Made by a program: the position numbers and the translations under genes. From Ectobacillus funiculus (GTDB taxonomy: Bacteria > Bacillota > Bacilli > Bacillales > Bacillaceae_G): a DNA stretch of 64,000 nucleotides. The stretch lies in NCBI RefSeq assembly GCF_004138295.1, contig NZ_SCFM01000030.1:1-64000 (forward strand), written 5' to 3'. The notes under the pieces are model-generated. The model did no database searches and was not told the origin of the DNA. It worked only from the letters and a program-made list of their open reading frames with translations. Below, piece by piece: positions 9,027-17,654 of this stretch; positions within the stretch are counted from its first letter, which is position 1, and the number at the start of each line of letters is the position of its first letter.

Positions 9027-9878
9027 ATGAAGCAACAGGAGCAGTTCCCTCTCCCTCCATTCTCTATCTACGGTATGACAGTCCATTACGAGCTATATAA
9101 TTATGAGCCAAATTCAAACAAAACAACGTTCGTATTAATTCATGGCTTTTTATCCTCTACCTTCAGCTACCGTCGCCTGATTCCGCTGCTCGCACAGCAC
9201 GGGGCCGTTGTCGCTCTCGACTTACCACCGTTTGGAAAGAGTGACAAATCAAAAGATTTTACATATTCGTATCGGAATATGGCAAATATCGTTGTTTCTC
9301 TTGTTGAGCATTTACACCTTTCAAATATCATTCTTGTTGGACATTCTATGGGTGGACAAATTGCATTGTACATTAGCAAACAACGTCCTGATCTTGTGGA
9401 TAAAACAGTACTCATTTGCAGCTCGGGATATTTACCAAAATCACACTTTTCCCTTGTCTACTCCTCGTACTTGCCATTTTTTTATTTGTACATTAAAAAC
9501 TGGCTTGTGCGAAGCGGCGTACTGAAAAATTTGCTCAATGTTATTCATGATCGTTCACTGATTGATGACGAAATGATGCAAGGCTATGCTGCACCATTTT
9601 TTGATGAACGTATCTTCCATGCTTTAACACGCATGATTCGCGACCGGGAAGGAGACTTACCATCCTGTGAACTGCAGCAAATTGAAATACCATCTCTCCT
9701 TATTTGGGGAGAAGAAGATAAGGTCGTTCCTATCTCTGTAGGAAAACGCCTGCATAGTGATTTAAAAAACTCACGATTTATTTCCTATGAAAAAGCAGGC
9801 CATCTGCTTCCGGAAGAAAAGCCGCAGCATGTATATGAGAATATTGTGGAATTTGCCGGCATCTCCGAAGCACAATAA
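9027..9878 (+). CDS. yugF: Alpha/beta hydrolase (YugF)
   Basis: A 283-residue alpha/beta-fold hydrolase. The oxyanion-region LIHGFLSS is near residue 37, and the nucleophile elbow GHSMGG places the serine near 109. The acid is in WGEEDKVVP (about 231) and the histidine in AGHLLPEEKP (about 259). The ribosome site is GGGGTGATAAAAG. The immediate 5' region consists of two tandem repeat copies, so its transcript or promoter must pass through or start within them. The natural substrate is unknown. Confidence 0.88.
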   Translation: MKQQEQFPLPPFSIYGMTVHYELYNYEPNSNKTTFVLIHGFLSSTFSYRRLIPLLAQHGAVVALDLPPFGKSDKSKDFTYSYRNMANIVVSLVEHLHLSNIILVGHSMGGQIALYISKQRPDLVDKTVLICSSGYLPKSHFSLVYSSYLPFFYLYIKNWLVRSGVLKNLLNVIHDRSLIDDEMMQGYAAPFFDERIFHALTRMIRDREGDLPSCELQQIEIPSLLIWGEEDKVVPISVGKRLHSDLKNSRFISYEKAGHLLPEEKPQHVYENIVEFAGISEAQ

Positions 9879-9920
9879 ATAGCTCCCGTTTATTTTTCTG
9901 AATCCATTACGAGCAAATCA

Positions 9921-10035
9921 CGAAAGAAGACGGCCTCGGCATGGAGAGGCACAGCTGCACTTACACTTTGCTCCTAAAATTTCCTGCGTCGAATGTGCTG
10001 CTGGCTGGAGATTTATACTCTTAAAGTGCAGTAAA
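9921..10035 (+). repeat. Dispersed repeat, diverged (copy 6)
   Basis: The 5' hairpin is degraded, but GAGGCACAGCTGCACTTACA, CTCCTAAAATTTCC, CTGGAGATTTATAC and TTAAAGTGCAGTAAA remain. It ends at the T-tract of the yugE-side terminator. Confidence 0.7.
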
Positions 10036-10065
10036 AAGATGAGTCCACACAAGACTCATCTTTTT
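10033..10065. terminator. Terminator between yugF and yugE
   Basis: AAAAAGATGAGTC and GACTCATCTTTTT pair perfectly around a 7-base loop. It is symmetric, so it can serve the convergent yugF and yugE. Confidence 0.85.
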
Positions 10066-10089
10066 CATTCCCTATGACCAAACCGAGCT

Positions 10090-10341
10090 CTATCTGCAGC
10101 TTCCTGCATTTTTAATGCTCAACAGTCTCTCTGCAAGCTGCTTGCATTTTTCTATCGCAACGACTTCTTCAAAGGACATAAAATAAACATGCTGAATTTT
10201 TCTGGAAATGTAGTCAGCATCATCAAATGAATCAGCAATTTGCACGACATCGACAGCTTCGGTTTCGTAAAAGTCAGAACCATAGCTAAACGGATCCCAT
10301 TCCTTTACTATCTCAACCATCTGTGCGTACACGTTGTCCAT
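10090..10341 (-). CDS. yugE: DUF1871 family protein (YugE)
   Basis: An 83-residue acidic protein of the YugE/DUF1871 type. The start MDNVYAQMVEIVKEWDPF is chosen because AAGGAG lies 8 bases upstream. An open frame continues further 5' but has no ribosome site and is not typical of the family. Function is unknown. It is divergent from patB, about 100 bases away. Confidence 0.8.
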   Translation of the reverse strand: MDNVYAQMVEIVKEWDPFSYGSDFYETEAVDVVQIADSFDDADYISRKIQHVYFMSFEEVVAIEKCKQLAERLLSIKNAGSCR

Positions 10342-10440
10342 AAATTTACTCCTTTTTTTTACAAGATTGACTTCTTTCTTTATTGTAACACATACGCTAT
10401 GCTGAAAAAAAAGGGTATCAACAAGGGAGGATGAACATTT

Positions 10441-11610
10441 GTGAAAGAATTTGATAAAACGATCCATCGACGCGGAACCAATTCTGTGAAATGGGATTTA
10501 CATAAGGACGATGACTTGCTGCATTTATGGGTGGCAGATATGGATTTCGCTGCACCACAAGCGATTCAGGACGCTCTGCGGCAACGAGTAGAGCATGGGG
10601 TTTTCGGATATACATTTGGCAGCGAGGATTTATACCGCGCCATTATCCATTGGACAAAGGAACGTTATGCATGGAGTATCGAGAAAAGCTCCATTGTGCT
10701 TACACCTGGTGTCGTGCCTGCGTTAGGTGTCGCCGTTCAAGCCTTCACAGCTCCAAGTGACAAGGTACTTGTTCAATCCCCCGTATATGCGCCATTTTTT
10801 GATATGGTGACGAAAAACGGACGAGAGGTAGTAATAAATCCCCTCATTATCCAAAATGGTCAATATGAAATGGATTGGGAAGACCTAGAGGCCAAATTCA
10901 AGCAAGGAATTCGCCTTATGATTTTGTGCAGTCCCCATAATCCTGTTGGACGTGTATGGACGAAGGAGGAGCTGCAGCGACTAGGTAAGCTGTGTATAGA
11001 GTATGATGTAATCATCGTATCAGATGACATTCATGCCGATATTATTTTCAGCGGACATGTTCATACACCGCTCGCTTCTCTGTCGGACGACCTTGCTTCA
11101 CGTACTATTACCTGTATGGCTCCAAGTAAAACATTCAATATTGCCGGCTTACAAGCATCGGCTTCTATTATTCCAAACGAGGTGCTTCGAAAGCAATTTA
11201 CAAAGATCTTACACCGACAAGGCTTCTACTCCTTGAATCTGTTCGCTTCAACAGCAATGGAGACAGCTTATACAAGCTGCGAGGAGTGGCTAGATAATCT
11301 ACTAGTGTATTTAGAAGAAAATGCTCAGTTTGCATATAAATATATTCAAACTGAAATACCAGAGCTAAAACCATATCAACCTGAAGGAACATACTTGCTT
11401 TGGGTGGATTGTTCAAAGCTGGGACTATCAAAGGAAGCTCGTCTCAATCTTCTGCAAAAGAAGGGAAAAATCGTTGTCGAACCAGGCGAGAAATTCGGTC
11501 CCGGCGGCGAAGGATTTATCCGTCTCAATCTCGGTTGTCCAAGATCTATTTTGCAGGAAGCGTTGATTCGTTTGCGAGATGCAGTAAAGAACTCCACGCA
11601 AAATGTATAA
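10441..11610 (+). CDS. patB: Cystathionine beta-lyase / MalY-PatB family aminotransferase
   Basis: A 389-residue PLP enzyme of the MalY/PatB class, starting with GTG after GGGAGGATG. It has WVADMDFAAPQ near residue 30, SPHNPVGRVW near 162 and the PLP-lysine motif APSKTFNIAGLQ near 225-236. It ends with FIRLNLGCPR, typical of the family. PatB enzymes cleave the C-S bond of cystathionine and cysteine conjugates. In B. subtilis patB is next to kinB-kapB. Here kapB is nearby but kinB is absent. Confidence 0.9.
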   Translation: MKEFDKTIHRRGTNSVKWDLHKDDDLLHLWVADMDFAAPQAIQDALRQRVEHGVFGYTFGSEDLYRAIIHWTKERYAWSIEKSSIVLTPGVVPALGVAVQAFTAPSDKVLVQSPVYAPFFDMVTKNGREVVINPLIIQNGQYEMDWEDLEAKFKQGIRLMILCSPHNPVGRVWTKEELQRLGKLCIEYDVIIVSDDIHADIIFSGHVHTPLASLSDDLASRTITCMAPSKTFNIAGLQASASIIPNEVLRKQFTKILHRQGFYSLNLFASTAMETAYTSCEEWLDNLLVYLEENAQFAYKYIQTEIPELKPYQPEGTYLLWVDCSKLGLSKEARLNLLQKKGKIVVEPGEKFGPGGEGFIRLNLGCPRSILQEALIRLRDAVKNSTQNV

Positions 11611-11640
11611 AAGCAGTCCCACAGTACGTGGGACTGCTTT
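11610..11640. terminator. Bidirectional terminator patB/sodC
   Basis: A perfect 13-base stem (AAAGCAGTCCCAC and its complement) around a 5-base loop. It starts on the patB stop codon, reaches the sodC stop codon, and has T-rich tails both ways. Confidence 0.9.
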
Positions 11641-12175
11641 ATTTTTTTGCGTCCGCTGATCTCTTCACAATCACTCCGCAGGCTAAACGCTTGCCAGACT
11701 TTCCTGTCGGCTGCGTCATGCCATCATCCGCATTTTCTGTAATAATAAGAGAGGCTCCATCTTTACGACGCAGCGTACTCTTCCCTTCCTTCAAAGATGC
11801 GTTCGGTGCCATAATTTCTGCTTTAATTTCTCCCTTATCATCCGCAATTAAATTTGGTAGATCACCGTTTTCCGCTCCATTCTGGTTCAGCAAACCATGC
11901 TCTTTTCCCCCAGGGTTAAAATGATTGCCCGAAGAAGAAAAATCAGGTGCCTTGCATACCCCTACTTCATGGATATGAAAGCCATGCGGACCAGGTTTAA
12001 AGCCTTTTGCTTCAATTTTAATCTGCAAGCCGCCCGGCTGGTCAGAAAGGGTTGCCTTCCCCACTTCGTCTCCAGATTCATTTTGCAGCTTCACTTCTAC
12101 TTCCTTCGGCTCACCTTGATCACAGCCTGCAAGAAGAGCCAGCACAAAACACGCATCTAACAGTTTTCGTTGCAT
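11639..12175 (-). CDS. sodC: Cu-Zn superoxide dismutase-like lipoprotein, metal site incomplete
   Basis: A 178-residue secreted lipoprotein. The signal peptide ends in the lipobox LLAGC (Cys18), and the start ATG has AGAGGGGGA upstream. The SodC beta-barrel follows, with GFHIHEVG (His67, His69), His85 in GNHFNP, His93, Asp105 in GDLPN, and the Cys74/Cys166 pair expected for the disulfide. Two canonical ligands appear replaced: the zinc histidine before GDLPN is Glu102, and the copper histidine in the LxIxH motif is Thr146 (SLIITENADD). B. subtilis YojM is likewise a SOD-like protein with altered copper ligands. Dismutase activity is therefore doubtful. Confidence 0.85.
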   Translation of the reverse strand: MQRKLLDACFVLALLAGCDQGEPKEVEVKLQNESGDEVGKATLSDQPGGLQIKIEAKGFKPGPHGFHIHEVGVCKAPDFSSSGNHFNPGGKEHGLLNQNGAENGDLPNLIADDKGEIKAEIMAPNASLKEGKSTLRRKDGASLIITENADDGMTQPTGKSGKRLACGVIVKRSADAKK

Positions 12176-12234
12176 ACAATCCCCCTCTACATTCATTCTT
12201 TCCTTATCTTCCCCCTCTCAGAATAAAACATACT

Positions 12235-12353
12235 AAAGAGAACTCGCCGATTGGCGAGCCCTGCCCTTGGGCGAAGACAGAGGCGTAGCCCTACTTATAC
12301 TTTCTCACTACATCGAATTGTCTTCTAGCTAGAACTTTATATTTTCTTAAAAT
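12235..12353 (+). repeat. Dispersed repeat (copy 7)
   Basis: The 5' half is complete, with AAAGAGAACTCGCCGATTGG and GGGCGAAGACAGAGGCGTAG. The middle is shortened and the end reads TTTATATTTTCTTAAAAT. It abuts the A-run of the next minus-strand terminator. Confidence 0.82.
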
Positions 12354-12380
12354 AAAAAAAGCCCGCCTCAGAGGCAAGCC
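12354..12380 (-). terminator. Terminator of the small membrane protein gene
   Basis: On the minus strand GCTTGCC pairs with GGCGGGC (two G-U pairs) around TCTGA, followed by seven T. Confidence 0.7.
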
Positions 12381-12383
12381 CAC

Positions 12384-12590
12384 TTATTTTGATGCCGGTG
12401 TATCCGATACCGCATTGTCCATTTCCTTTAAATTCTGTTCCATCTGTTCAAATTGCTGCTGCTCTCTCTTAGAGACCTTTATAAACATTCTCCATGTAAA
12501 AACCGCACCAAAAATAAACAACAAACACGTAACCGCCGCTGGAATATACTCAAGCTTGTTTTCTGGAAAATACAAAGGTAGCATGATCAT
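12384..12590 (-). CDS. Small single-pass membrane protein, function unknown
   Basis: A 68-residue protein with one hydrophobic helix (about residues 17-35). A hydrophilic C-terminal tail of charged heptad character (KREQQQFEQMEQNLKEMD) could form a short coiled coil. AAGGAGTG lies just upstream; the ATG six bases later is an equally possible start. I do not recognise a family. It has its own terminator and lies between sodC and kapB. Confidence 0.65.
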   Translation of the reverse strand: MIMLPLYFPENKLEYIPAAVTCLLFIFGAVFTWRMFIKVSKREQQQFEQMEQNLKEMDNAVSDTPASK

Positions 12591-12719
12591 TCCACTCCTT
12601 TACAGACGAGCATGGTTATTCTTTTTTACATTATATAGAATTACACTCAAAAAATATAGCAAGGACTTTTGACAGGCATCTTGCAAATTCGGTACGATGG
12701 AAAAAAAGGAGGTTAAAAG

Positions 12720-13103
12720 ATGGAGGACTCACTTAAAATTGGTGATATTGTAACAGGTATATATAAAACAGGGAAATATATCGGGGAAATTACTGATATA
12801 AGACCACAGCACTATCTCGTTAAAGTATTGGCTGTTTTGAAACACCCAACACAAGGGGACTTGCATAGCGTCAAACAAGCAGATGTGCCATTTTTTCATG
12901 AACGCCGTGCTTTGGCTTTTCGAGAGCAAACAAATATCCCGCAGCAAATGGTAAAACGATACGAAGATGAAATTCCAGATTACAAGGAGTCACTTCGCCA
13001 AGCTTTAGAGCGGCAAAAGAAAGATTTGCAGGAGGATGGTTCTCCTTGGGCAGAGCGTTCCCTTGAAAATCTAAGCAGCTTACGGCTTGACTACAAGCTA
13101 TAA
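12720..13103 (+). CDS. kapB: Kinase-associated protein B (KapB)
   Basis: A 127-residue protein. The N-terminal ~60 residues form a small beta-barrel (IGDIVTGIYKTGKYIGEI and LHSVKQADVPFF). The C-terminal half is helical (PDYKESLRQALERQKKDL). The ATG follows AAAGGAGG. In B. subtilis KapB is needed for KinB to feed the sporulation phosphorelay, and the gene is directly after kinB. No histidine kinase gene is near it here, so its partner must lie elsewhere or differ. It converges with kapD. Confidence 0.88.
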   Translation: MEDSLKIGDIVTGIYKTGKYIGEITDIRPQHYLVKVLAVLKHPTQGDLHSVKQADVPFFHERRALAFREQTNIPQQMVKRYEDEIPDYKESLRQALERQKKDLQEDGSPWAERSLENLSSLRLDYKL

Positions 13104-13145
13104 CACATGCGTCAGTACATATAATATAAGCTCATACATTACTTC

Positions 13146-13256
13146 CAAGCTCACATGGCGAAGACAAACGCGTAATTGCACTTACACTGTATTCCTAAAA
13201 GTTCCTGATACGTCGAATTCACTTCGAGCTGAAAATTTATACTTTCTCAAAGTAAA
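13146..13256 (+). repeat. Dispersed repeat lacking the 5' hairpin (copy 8)
   Basis: Begins at about GGCGAAGACAAACGCGTAAT and runs through CTGTATTCCTAAAAGTTCC, CGTCGAATTCACTTCGAGCT and AAAATTTATACTTTC. It abuts the kapB/kapD terminator. Confidence 0.8.
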
Positions 13257-13259
13257 ACT

Positions 13260-13295
13260 AAAGACCAAATTACTACTAACAGTAATTTGGTCTTT
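13260..13295. terminator. Bidirectional terminator kapB/kapD
   Basis: A perfect 15-base stem (AAAGACCAAATTACT and its complement) with a 6-base loop. It overlaps the kapD stop codon. Confidence 0.9.
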
Positions 13296-13917
13296 AATTC
13301 GTACTCACCTTTTTCATTAATTTTGTAAAATCAACTAAGTCACCAATCTTCGTTGGAGCTGGCTTAAGCAAGTATTCTTTATCCTTTTCCACTAGCTTAA
13401 AAATACTGTACGTTGTCAGTGCATCATCTAACGCACGATGATGCTTACCCGTCCCTTTTTTCCCATATGATTCTATTGCCTTCCAAAGACCCGTTTGATT
13501 GCGGTCTCCAAAAAAACGTTTGTATTCCAGCGACAAGTCACGGTGCTTGCCCTTAAGAGGATAAGAAATATTTGCCAGCCCACAGTTTTGCTTTAATACC
13601 TTTACATCCATATTGCCCCATGTAACAACTGTACTTGGATATGTCGATTCGTAGTTCATCAACCGTTCAATTAGTTCAGAAAAGGAAATCCCACTATCAA
13701 TAGCTTCCTGCCTAATATTCAAAAATTTTTTGCACCGTTCTGTCAAAATAGGAAACTTTTGCGGCTTTACATATGAGGAGAATGTGTCAATTACTTCATC
13801 ATGAACAACCGCTACAATCCCAACCTCAATGATTTCCGGAACGAACCCGCCCGGCTGTCTCTTGTTTTCCGGCATCGTAAACTCAAAGTCTACAAATAAA
13901 AATTGCTGCTCATTCAT
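13294..13917 (-). CDS. kapD: 3'-5' exonuclease family protein KapD
   Basis: A 207-residue DEDDh-type exonuclease-fold protein. The ExoI motif VDFEFTMPE is at the N-terminus, ExoII lies around TWGNMDVKVLKQNC (about 110-123), and ExoIII is KHHRALDDALTTYSIF near 157-172 with the catalytic His and Asp. In B. subtilis KapD inhibits the KinA branch of sporulation initiation. RNA or DNA is the likely substrate by family. It has its own promoter region. The 278 bases between it and the next terminator hold nothing I recognise. Confidence 0.88.
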   Translation of the reverse strand: MNEQQFLFVDFEFTMPENKRQPGGFVPEIIEVGIVAVVHDEVIDTFSSYVKPQKFPILTERCKKFLNIRQEAIDSGISFSELIERLMNYESTYPSTVVTWGNMDVKVLKQNCGLANISYPLKGKHRDLSLEYKRFFGDRNQTGLWKAIESYGKKGTGKHHRALDDALTTYSIFKLVEKDKEYLLKPAPTKIGDLVDFTKLMKKVSTN

Positions 13918-14216
13918 GACATCCCTTCCTTACCTTTTCTTTCCGTCTCATGTACCTCCATTATAGCACGTATCCACTAAAAACGCGGCGCTTCTCTCTG
14001 CTGTTTCTCCATAATTTCTCATTGTGATGTATCTTATATATATGTAACAGCAAGACAAATATTTTCATAAAACAACGCTGACAAGACGAAAAATGAAAAA
14101 ATTGTTCCATTTTTTGCAGAAAATACAGCATTCACTAAAGAATAGCTTGTCTTATCATTATTTTTGTATCGGATGCTACAAGGATTCAACATCTATCAGC
14201 CTAGCTTAAGGTATAC

Positions 14217-14245
14217 AAAAGGAAGGAGCAATGCCCCTTCCTTTT
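14217..14245 (-). terminator. Terminator after the 14.2-14.7 kb membrane protein gene
   Basis: AAAAGGAAGG and CCTTCCTTTT pair around a 9-base loop; on the minus strand the tail is TTTTGTATAC. Confidence 0.75.
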
Positions 14246-14248
14246 CAT

Positions 14249-14710
14249 TTAAAATCTTGGTTCGTTTTTCCGAATCAGGAAAAGATGAAGCGGGAAGAAC
14301 AAGGAACCTGTTATAAGATGAATAACCGTAAATAAGACCGAATTTGTTGTATATCGCTCTAACAGCAAATACATAATCCAAATAGCAAGAATAAGAGAAA
14401 CTATTGATGAAATGAAATTAACAATCGGAATGAAGTTTAAAATAAAACACGCAACGAAGACCCCCAGCACTTTCCAGCCGGTCTCTGGACGCAAGTAGTC
14501 TGGCATCTTTGACTCTACCAAATCTCCCCATGTTTTACAGTTCAAAATGGGGATGAACGCAAAATATGCATCTTCAAGACCTTGCTTTTTTGCCATCGTG
14601 TGCAACGCAAATGCCGATAATAAATAAGCAGCAATACCCCAAATGATCATAATAATAGTAAAAACGATTCCCCACGCAAGCATGTGCTCCACTAACACTT
14701 GATCTTCCAT
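14249..14710 (-). CDS. Polytopic membrane protein, function unknown
   Basis: A 153-residue protein with about four hydrophobic segments (residues 12-36, 44-52 weak, 80-112, 126-146). A central soluble loop carries the conserved-looking KTWGDLVESKMPDYLRPETGW. The architecture resembles small DUF-type Bacillus membrane proteins, but I cannot name a family. The ATG has GGGAGG upstream. It is monocistronic with its own terminator, divergent from alkD. Confidence 0.7.
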   Translation of the reverse strand: MEDQVLVEHMLAWGIVFTIIMIIWGIAAYLLSAFALHTMAKKQGLEDAYFAFIPILNCKTWGDLVESKMPDYLRPETGWKVLGVFVACFILNFIPIVNFISSIVSLILAIWIMYLLLERYTTNSVLFTVIHLITGSLFFPLHLFLIRKNEPRF

Positions 14711-14836
14711 GTGCAGCCTCCCTTATGATGTTATTTTATGCTATGCACTGTTTATTCATATGCCATCCAAGGGTTGGACTATAACATGCCCTAGCCTGTA
14801 TGATAACGAGAACAAGGATAAAAAGGAGATGTTTGT

Positions 14837-15526
14837 ATGCATCCATATTCCAGAGCCTTACAAGCCTATTTCGAACGGTACCGAAACTTAGAAAAAGCGG
14901 AACCTATGGAACGTTATATGAGAAATCAATACCCGTTCCTCGGCATGCAAGCTCCGGAGCGGACACAGCTGCTTCGCGAGTTTCTCAAGGAGCATGGTAT
15001 CCCCTCAAAGGAAGAACTCCCTAACATTGTACAAGACCTATGGAGCTTACCTGAAAGGGAGTTTCAAATCGTCGCTCTCAACCTGCTAGAGAGGCAGCAT
15101 AAAATTGCCGACGAAACCTTTCTCCCCCTTCTAGAGAGCATCATTACAACAAAATCATGGTGGGATACCGTTGACTATATCGCCCCGCGCTTAGTTGGTC
15201 TCGTTTTTGCCAGAAAGCCGCATCTCATTCAGGATTATATCCCTAAATGGATGGCATCAGGCAATATCTGGCTGCAGCGCACCTGCCTTTTATTTCAGCT
15301 GAAGTACAAGGACAAAATGGATACAAATTTGTTATTTTCCCTGATTCAAGAGCTCAGCCATTCAAAAGAGTTTTTTATCCAAAAAGCAATCGGCTGGGTA
15401 TTGCGTGAATACGCAAAAACAAGCCCGCACACCGTTTTACAGTTTGTTTCTACACACACACTTGCTCCTCTAAGCAAAAGAGAAGCACTTAAGCATATTC
15501 AGCACACAATTGGGCATACTGAATAG
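14837..15526 (+). CDS. alkD: DNA alkylation repair protein, AlkD family glycosylase
   Basis: A 229-residue all-helical HEAT-repeat protein of the AlkD family. The family signature SWWDTVDYIAPRLVG is near residue 111, containing the tryptophan and aspartate used for base excision. A second motif, FFIQKAIGWVLREYAK, is near 180-195. AlkD removes positively charged alkylated bases such as 3-methyladenine and 7-methylguanine. The ATG follows AAAGGAG. It is a single gene upstream of a repeat copy and the glyS T-box. Confidence 0.9.
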   Translation: MHPYSRALQAYFERYRNLEKAEPMERYMRNQYPFLGMQAPERTQLLREFLKEHGIPSKEELPNIVQDLWSLPEREFQIVALNLLERQHKIADETFLPLLESIITTKSWWDTVDYIAPRLVGLVFARKPHLIQDYIPKWMASGNIWLQRTCLLFQLKYKDKMDTNLLFSLIQELSHSKEFFIQKAIGWVLREYAKTSPHTVLQFVSTHTLAPLSKREALKHIQHTIGHTE

Positions 15527-15540
15527 GGTACATATCTCGT

Positions 15541-15667
15541 AAAGAAAACTCGCCGAGTGGCAAGCCGATAGGCGAAGACAGAGGCGTAGTTGCACTTATA
15601 CTGTATTCCTAAAATTTCCGACTACGTCGAATACACTTCGAGCTGGAAATTTATATTTAAAGTGCAA
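15541..15667 (+). repeat. Dispersed repeat (copy 9)
   Basis: A near-complete copy (AAAGAAAACTCGCCGAGTGG, CGTAGTTGCACTTATACTG, CTACGTCGAATACACTTCG, GGAAATTTATA) with a short 3' end. It is followed at once by a hairpin with AAATCACA/TGTGATTT arms that overlaps the glyS promoter. Confidence 0.88.
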
Positions 15668-15694
15668 AATCACATAAGCTGCAGCTAACCTGTA

Positions 15695-15723
15695 TTGTGA
15701 TTTTTTGCGTAACGTGTTAGAAT
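15695..15723 (+). promoter_or_regulatory. glyS promoter
   Basis: -35 TTGTGA (15695-15700), 17-base spacer, -10 TAGAAT (15718-15723). The -35 lies in the right arm of an AAATCACA/TGTGATTT hairpin that could be the alkD terminator. Confidence 0.65.
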
Positions 15724-15729
15724 ATGGAC

Positions 15730-15935
15730 AGTAATTTTCATATTGTAGCGATGACAGACAAATAAGTACTTGCACCGCAGCGATTCAGGGATAGTGAAAG
15801 CCTGAAAAACGCAAGGAAACGGCAGTCTCGAGCCATACTTGATAAAGTGGGCATGCATCCGCATGTCAACTAGGGTGGAACCGCGTGCATACAAGCTCGT
15901 CCCTAGGCATTACGCCTAAGGATGAGCTTTTTTAT
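15730..15935 (+). promoter_or_regulatory. T-box leader (glycine) of glyS
   Basis: A tRNA-sensing T-box riboswitch. The invariant T-box AGGGTGGAACCGCG is at 15872-15885. The likely specifier codon GGC (Gly) is at 15821-15823, in the same sequence setting as in the B. subtilis glyQS leader. The TGGA at 15876-15879 predicts pairing with a tRNA acceptor end with discriminator U, as in tRNA-Gly. The leader ends in a terminator stem (15893-15928) followed by T6. Uncharged tRNA-Gly should switch the leader to the antiterminator and allow glyS expression. Confidence 0.95.
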
Positions 15936-15963
15936 GTTTTTTAATTTAAGGAGGGTGTTAACT

Positions 15964-17340
15964 ATGGCTTCAATGGAGCAAATCGTAAACTTAGCGAAGC
16001 ATCGCGGCTTCGTATTTCCAGGCTCTGAAATTTACGGCGGCTTAGCAAATACTTGGGATTATGGTCCGCTTGGTGTTGAACTGAAAAACAACGTCAAAAA
16101 AGCTTGGTGGAAAAAATTCATTCAAGAATCTCCGTACAATGTCGGTCTTGATGCAGCAATCCTCATGAACCCGCAAACTTGGGTAGCATCTGGTCACGTA
16201 GGCAACTTCAACGATCCAATGATCGACTGCAAAAATTGTAAAGCGCGTCATCGCGCTGACAAGCTGATTGAAAATGCGTTAGAGGCAAAAGGCATTGAAA
16301 TGATTGTTGATGGTCTTTCTTTCGACCAAATGGCTGCATTAATCCAGGAGCATGATATCGCATGCCCAGATTGCGGCAGCAAAGACTTTACAGAAATCCG
16401 TCAATTTAACCTAATGTTTAAAACGCATCAAGGTGTAACACAGTCAAGTGCTAATGAAATTTATATGCGTCCAGAAACAGCACAAGGTATTTTTGTTAAC
16501 TTTAAAAACGCACAGCGTTCCATGCGCAAAAAGCTGCCATTTGGTATCGGTCAAGTCGGAAAAAGCTTCCGCAACGAGATCACACCTGGTAACTTTACAT
16601 TCCGTACACGCGAATTCGAGCAAATGGAGCTGGAGTTCTTCTGTAAGCCTGGTGAAGATTTAGAATGGTTCACATATTGGCGTGAGTATTGCAAAAATTG
16701 GCTATTAGCTCTTGGTATGAAGGAAGGCAGCATGCGCCTTCGCGATCATGGAGAAGATGAGCTGTCTCATTACTCTAATGCAACAACAGACATCGAGTTC
16801 AAATTCCCGTTTGGCTGGGGCGAACTTTGGGGTATTGCAGATCGTACAGACTTTGATCTTAAGCGTCATATGGAGCACTCTGGCGAAGACTTCAACTATG
16901 TTGATCCTGCTACAAACGAACGCTATGTTCCTTATTGTATCGAGCCATCCCTTGGCGCGGACCGCGTTACATTAGCATTTTTATGTGATGCATATGAAGA
17001 AGAGCAGCTAGAAAACGATTCACGTACTGTGCTACGCTTCCACCCGGCTCTTGCACCATTTAAAGCAGCTATTTTGCCATTATCGAAAAAGCTATCAGAA
17101 GGTGCAACTGAAGTGTATGCAGAGCTATCGAAGCACTTTATGGTAGACTTTGACGAAACAGGCTCTATCGGCAAACGCTACCGCCGCCAAGATGAAATCG
17201 GTACGCCATTCTGTATTACATTTGACTTCGATTCTGTAGAAGACAAACAAGTAACAGTACGCGATCGTGATACAATGGAGCAGCTTCGTATGCCAATTAG
17301 TGAATTGAAAAGCTTCTTAGAACAAAAAATCGTGTTTTAA
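15964..17340 (+). CDS. glyS: Glycyl-tRNA synthetase, single-chain dimeric type
   Basis: A 458-residue class II aminoacyl-tRNA synthetase. Motif 1 region: [20 protein letters not shown] zinc-ribbon-like insert has cysteines in CKNC (about 87-90) and CPDCGS (about 134-139). Motif 2: [19 protein letters not shown] (about 202-220). Motif 3: [10 protein letters not shown] (about 330). The C-terminal anticodon-binding domain follows. The ATG after AAGGAGGGTGTTAACT is preferred over an in-frame upstream ATG inside the terminator. This is the single-chain enzyme found in B. cereus and many Firmicutes, not the alpha2beta2 form of B. subtilis. Confidence 0.96.
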   Translation: MASMEQIVNLAKHRGFVFPGSEIYGGLANTWDYGPLGVELKNNVKKAWWKKFIQESPYNVGLDAAILMNPQTWVASGHVGNFNDPMIDCKNCKARHRADKLIENALEAKGIEMIVDGLSFDQMAALIQEHDIACPDCGSKDFTEIRQFNLMFKTHQGVTQSSANEIYMRPETAQGIFVNFKNAQRSMRKKLPFGIGQVGKSFRNEITPGNFTFRTREFEQMELEFFCKPGEDLEWFTYWREYCKNWLLALGMKEGSMRLRDHGEDELSHYSNATTDIEFKFPFGWGELWGIADRTDFDLKRHMEHSGEDFNYVDPATNERYVPYCIEPSLGADRVTLAFLCDAYEEEQLENDSRTVLRFHPALAPFKAAILPLSKKLSEGATEVYAELSKHFMVDFDETGSIGKRYRRQDEIGTPFCITFDFDSVEDKQVTVRDRDTMEQLRMPISELKSFLEQKIVF

Positions 17341-17351
17341 ACTTACTTATA

Positions 17352-17393
17352 AAGAGAAAAGCCGCATAAGGTCGATTATGCGGCTTTTCTCTT
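17352..17393 (+). terminator. glyS terminator
   Basis: A perfect 18-base stem (AAGAGAAAAGCCGCATAA and its complement) with a GGTCGA loop, just after the stop codon. Confidence 0.88.
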
Positions 17394-17456
17394 CTTCATA
17401 TTCTTATTTTCCTTGTGCATACTAACAAGACAGACACAAGCGAAAAGGAGATAAAA

Positions 17457-17615
17457 ATGAATCAAACACAACGAGATAAGGAAACTCGCTCCCTCGAAGC
17501 AACAGAACGAATTGCCCGCATTGAGGATCCGCAAGGCAATGAAGTGGATGATCGAATAACAGAGGACCGGAAACCGATTGACCGTGTTCGTCTTGATATG
17601 ATCAATATGGACTAA
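17457..17615 (+). CDS. Small highly charged protein, function unknown
   Basis: A 53-residue protein with no hydrophobic stretch and rich in D, E, R and K. It starts at the ATG that follows AAAAGGAGATAAAA. The strong ribosome site and a downstream terminator-like hairpin make it a likely gene. I do not recognise a family. Confidence 0.55.
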   Translation: MNQTQRDKETRSLEATERIARIEDPQGNEVDDRITEDRKPIDRVRLDMINMD

Positions 17616-17654
17616 TACATACATATACGAGCAATATCCCCTTGCCATTAAGAC

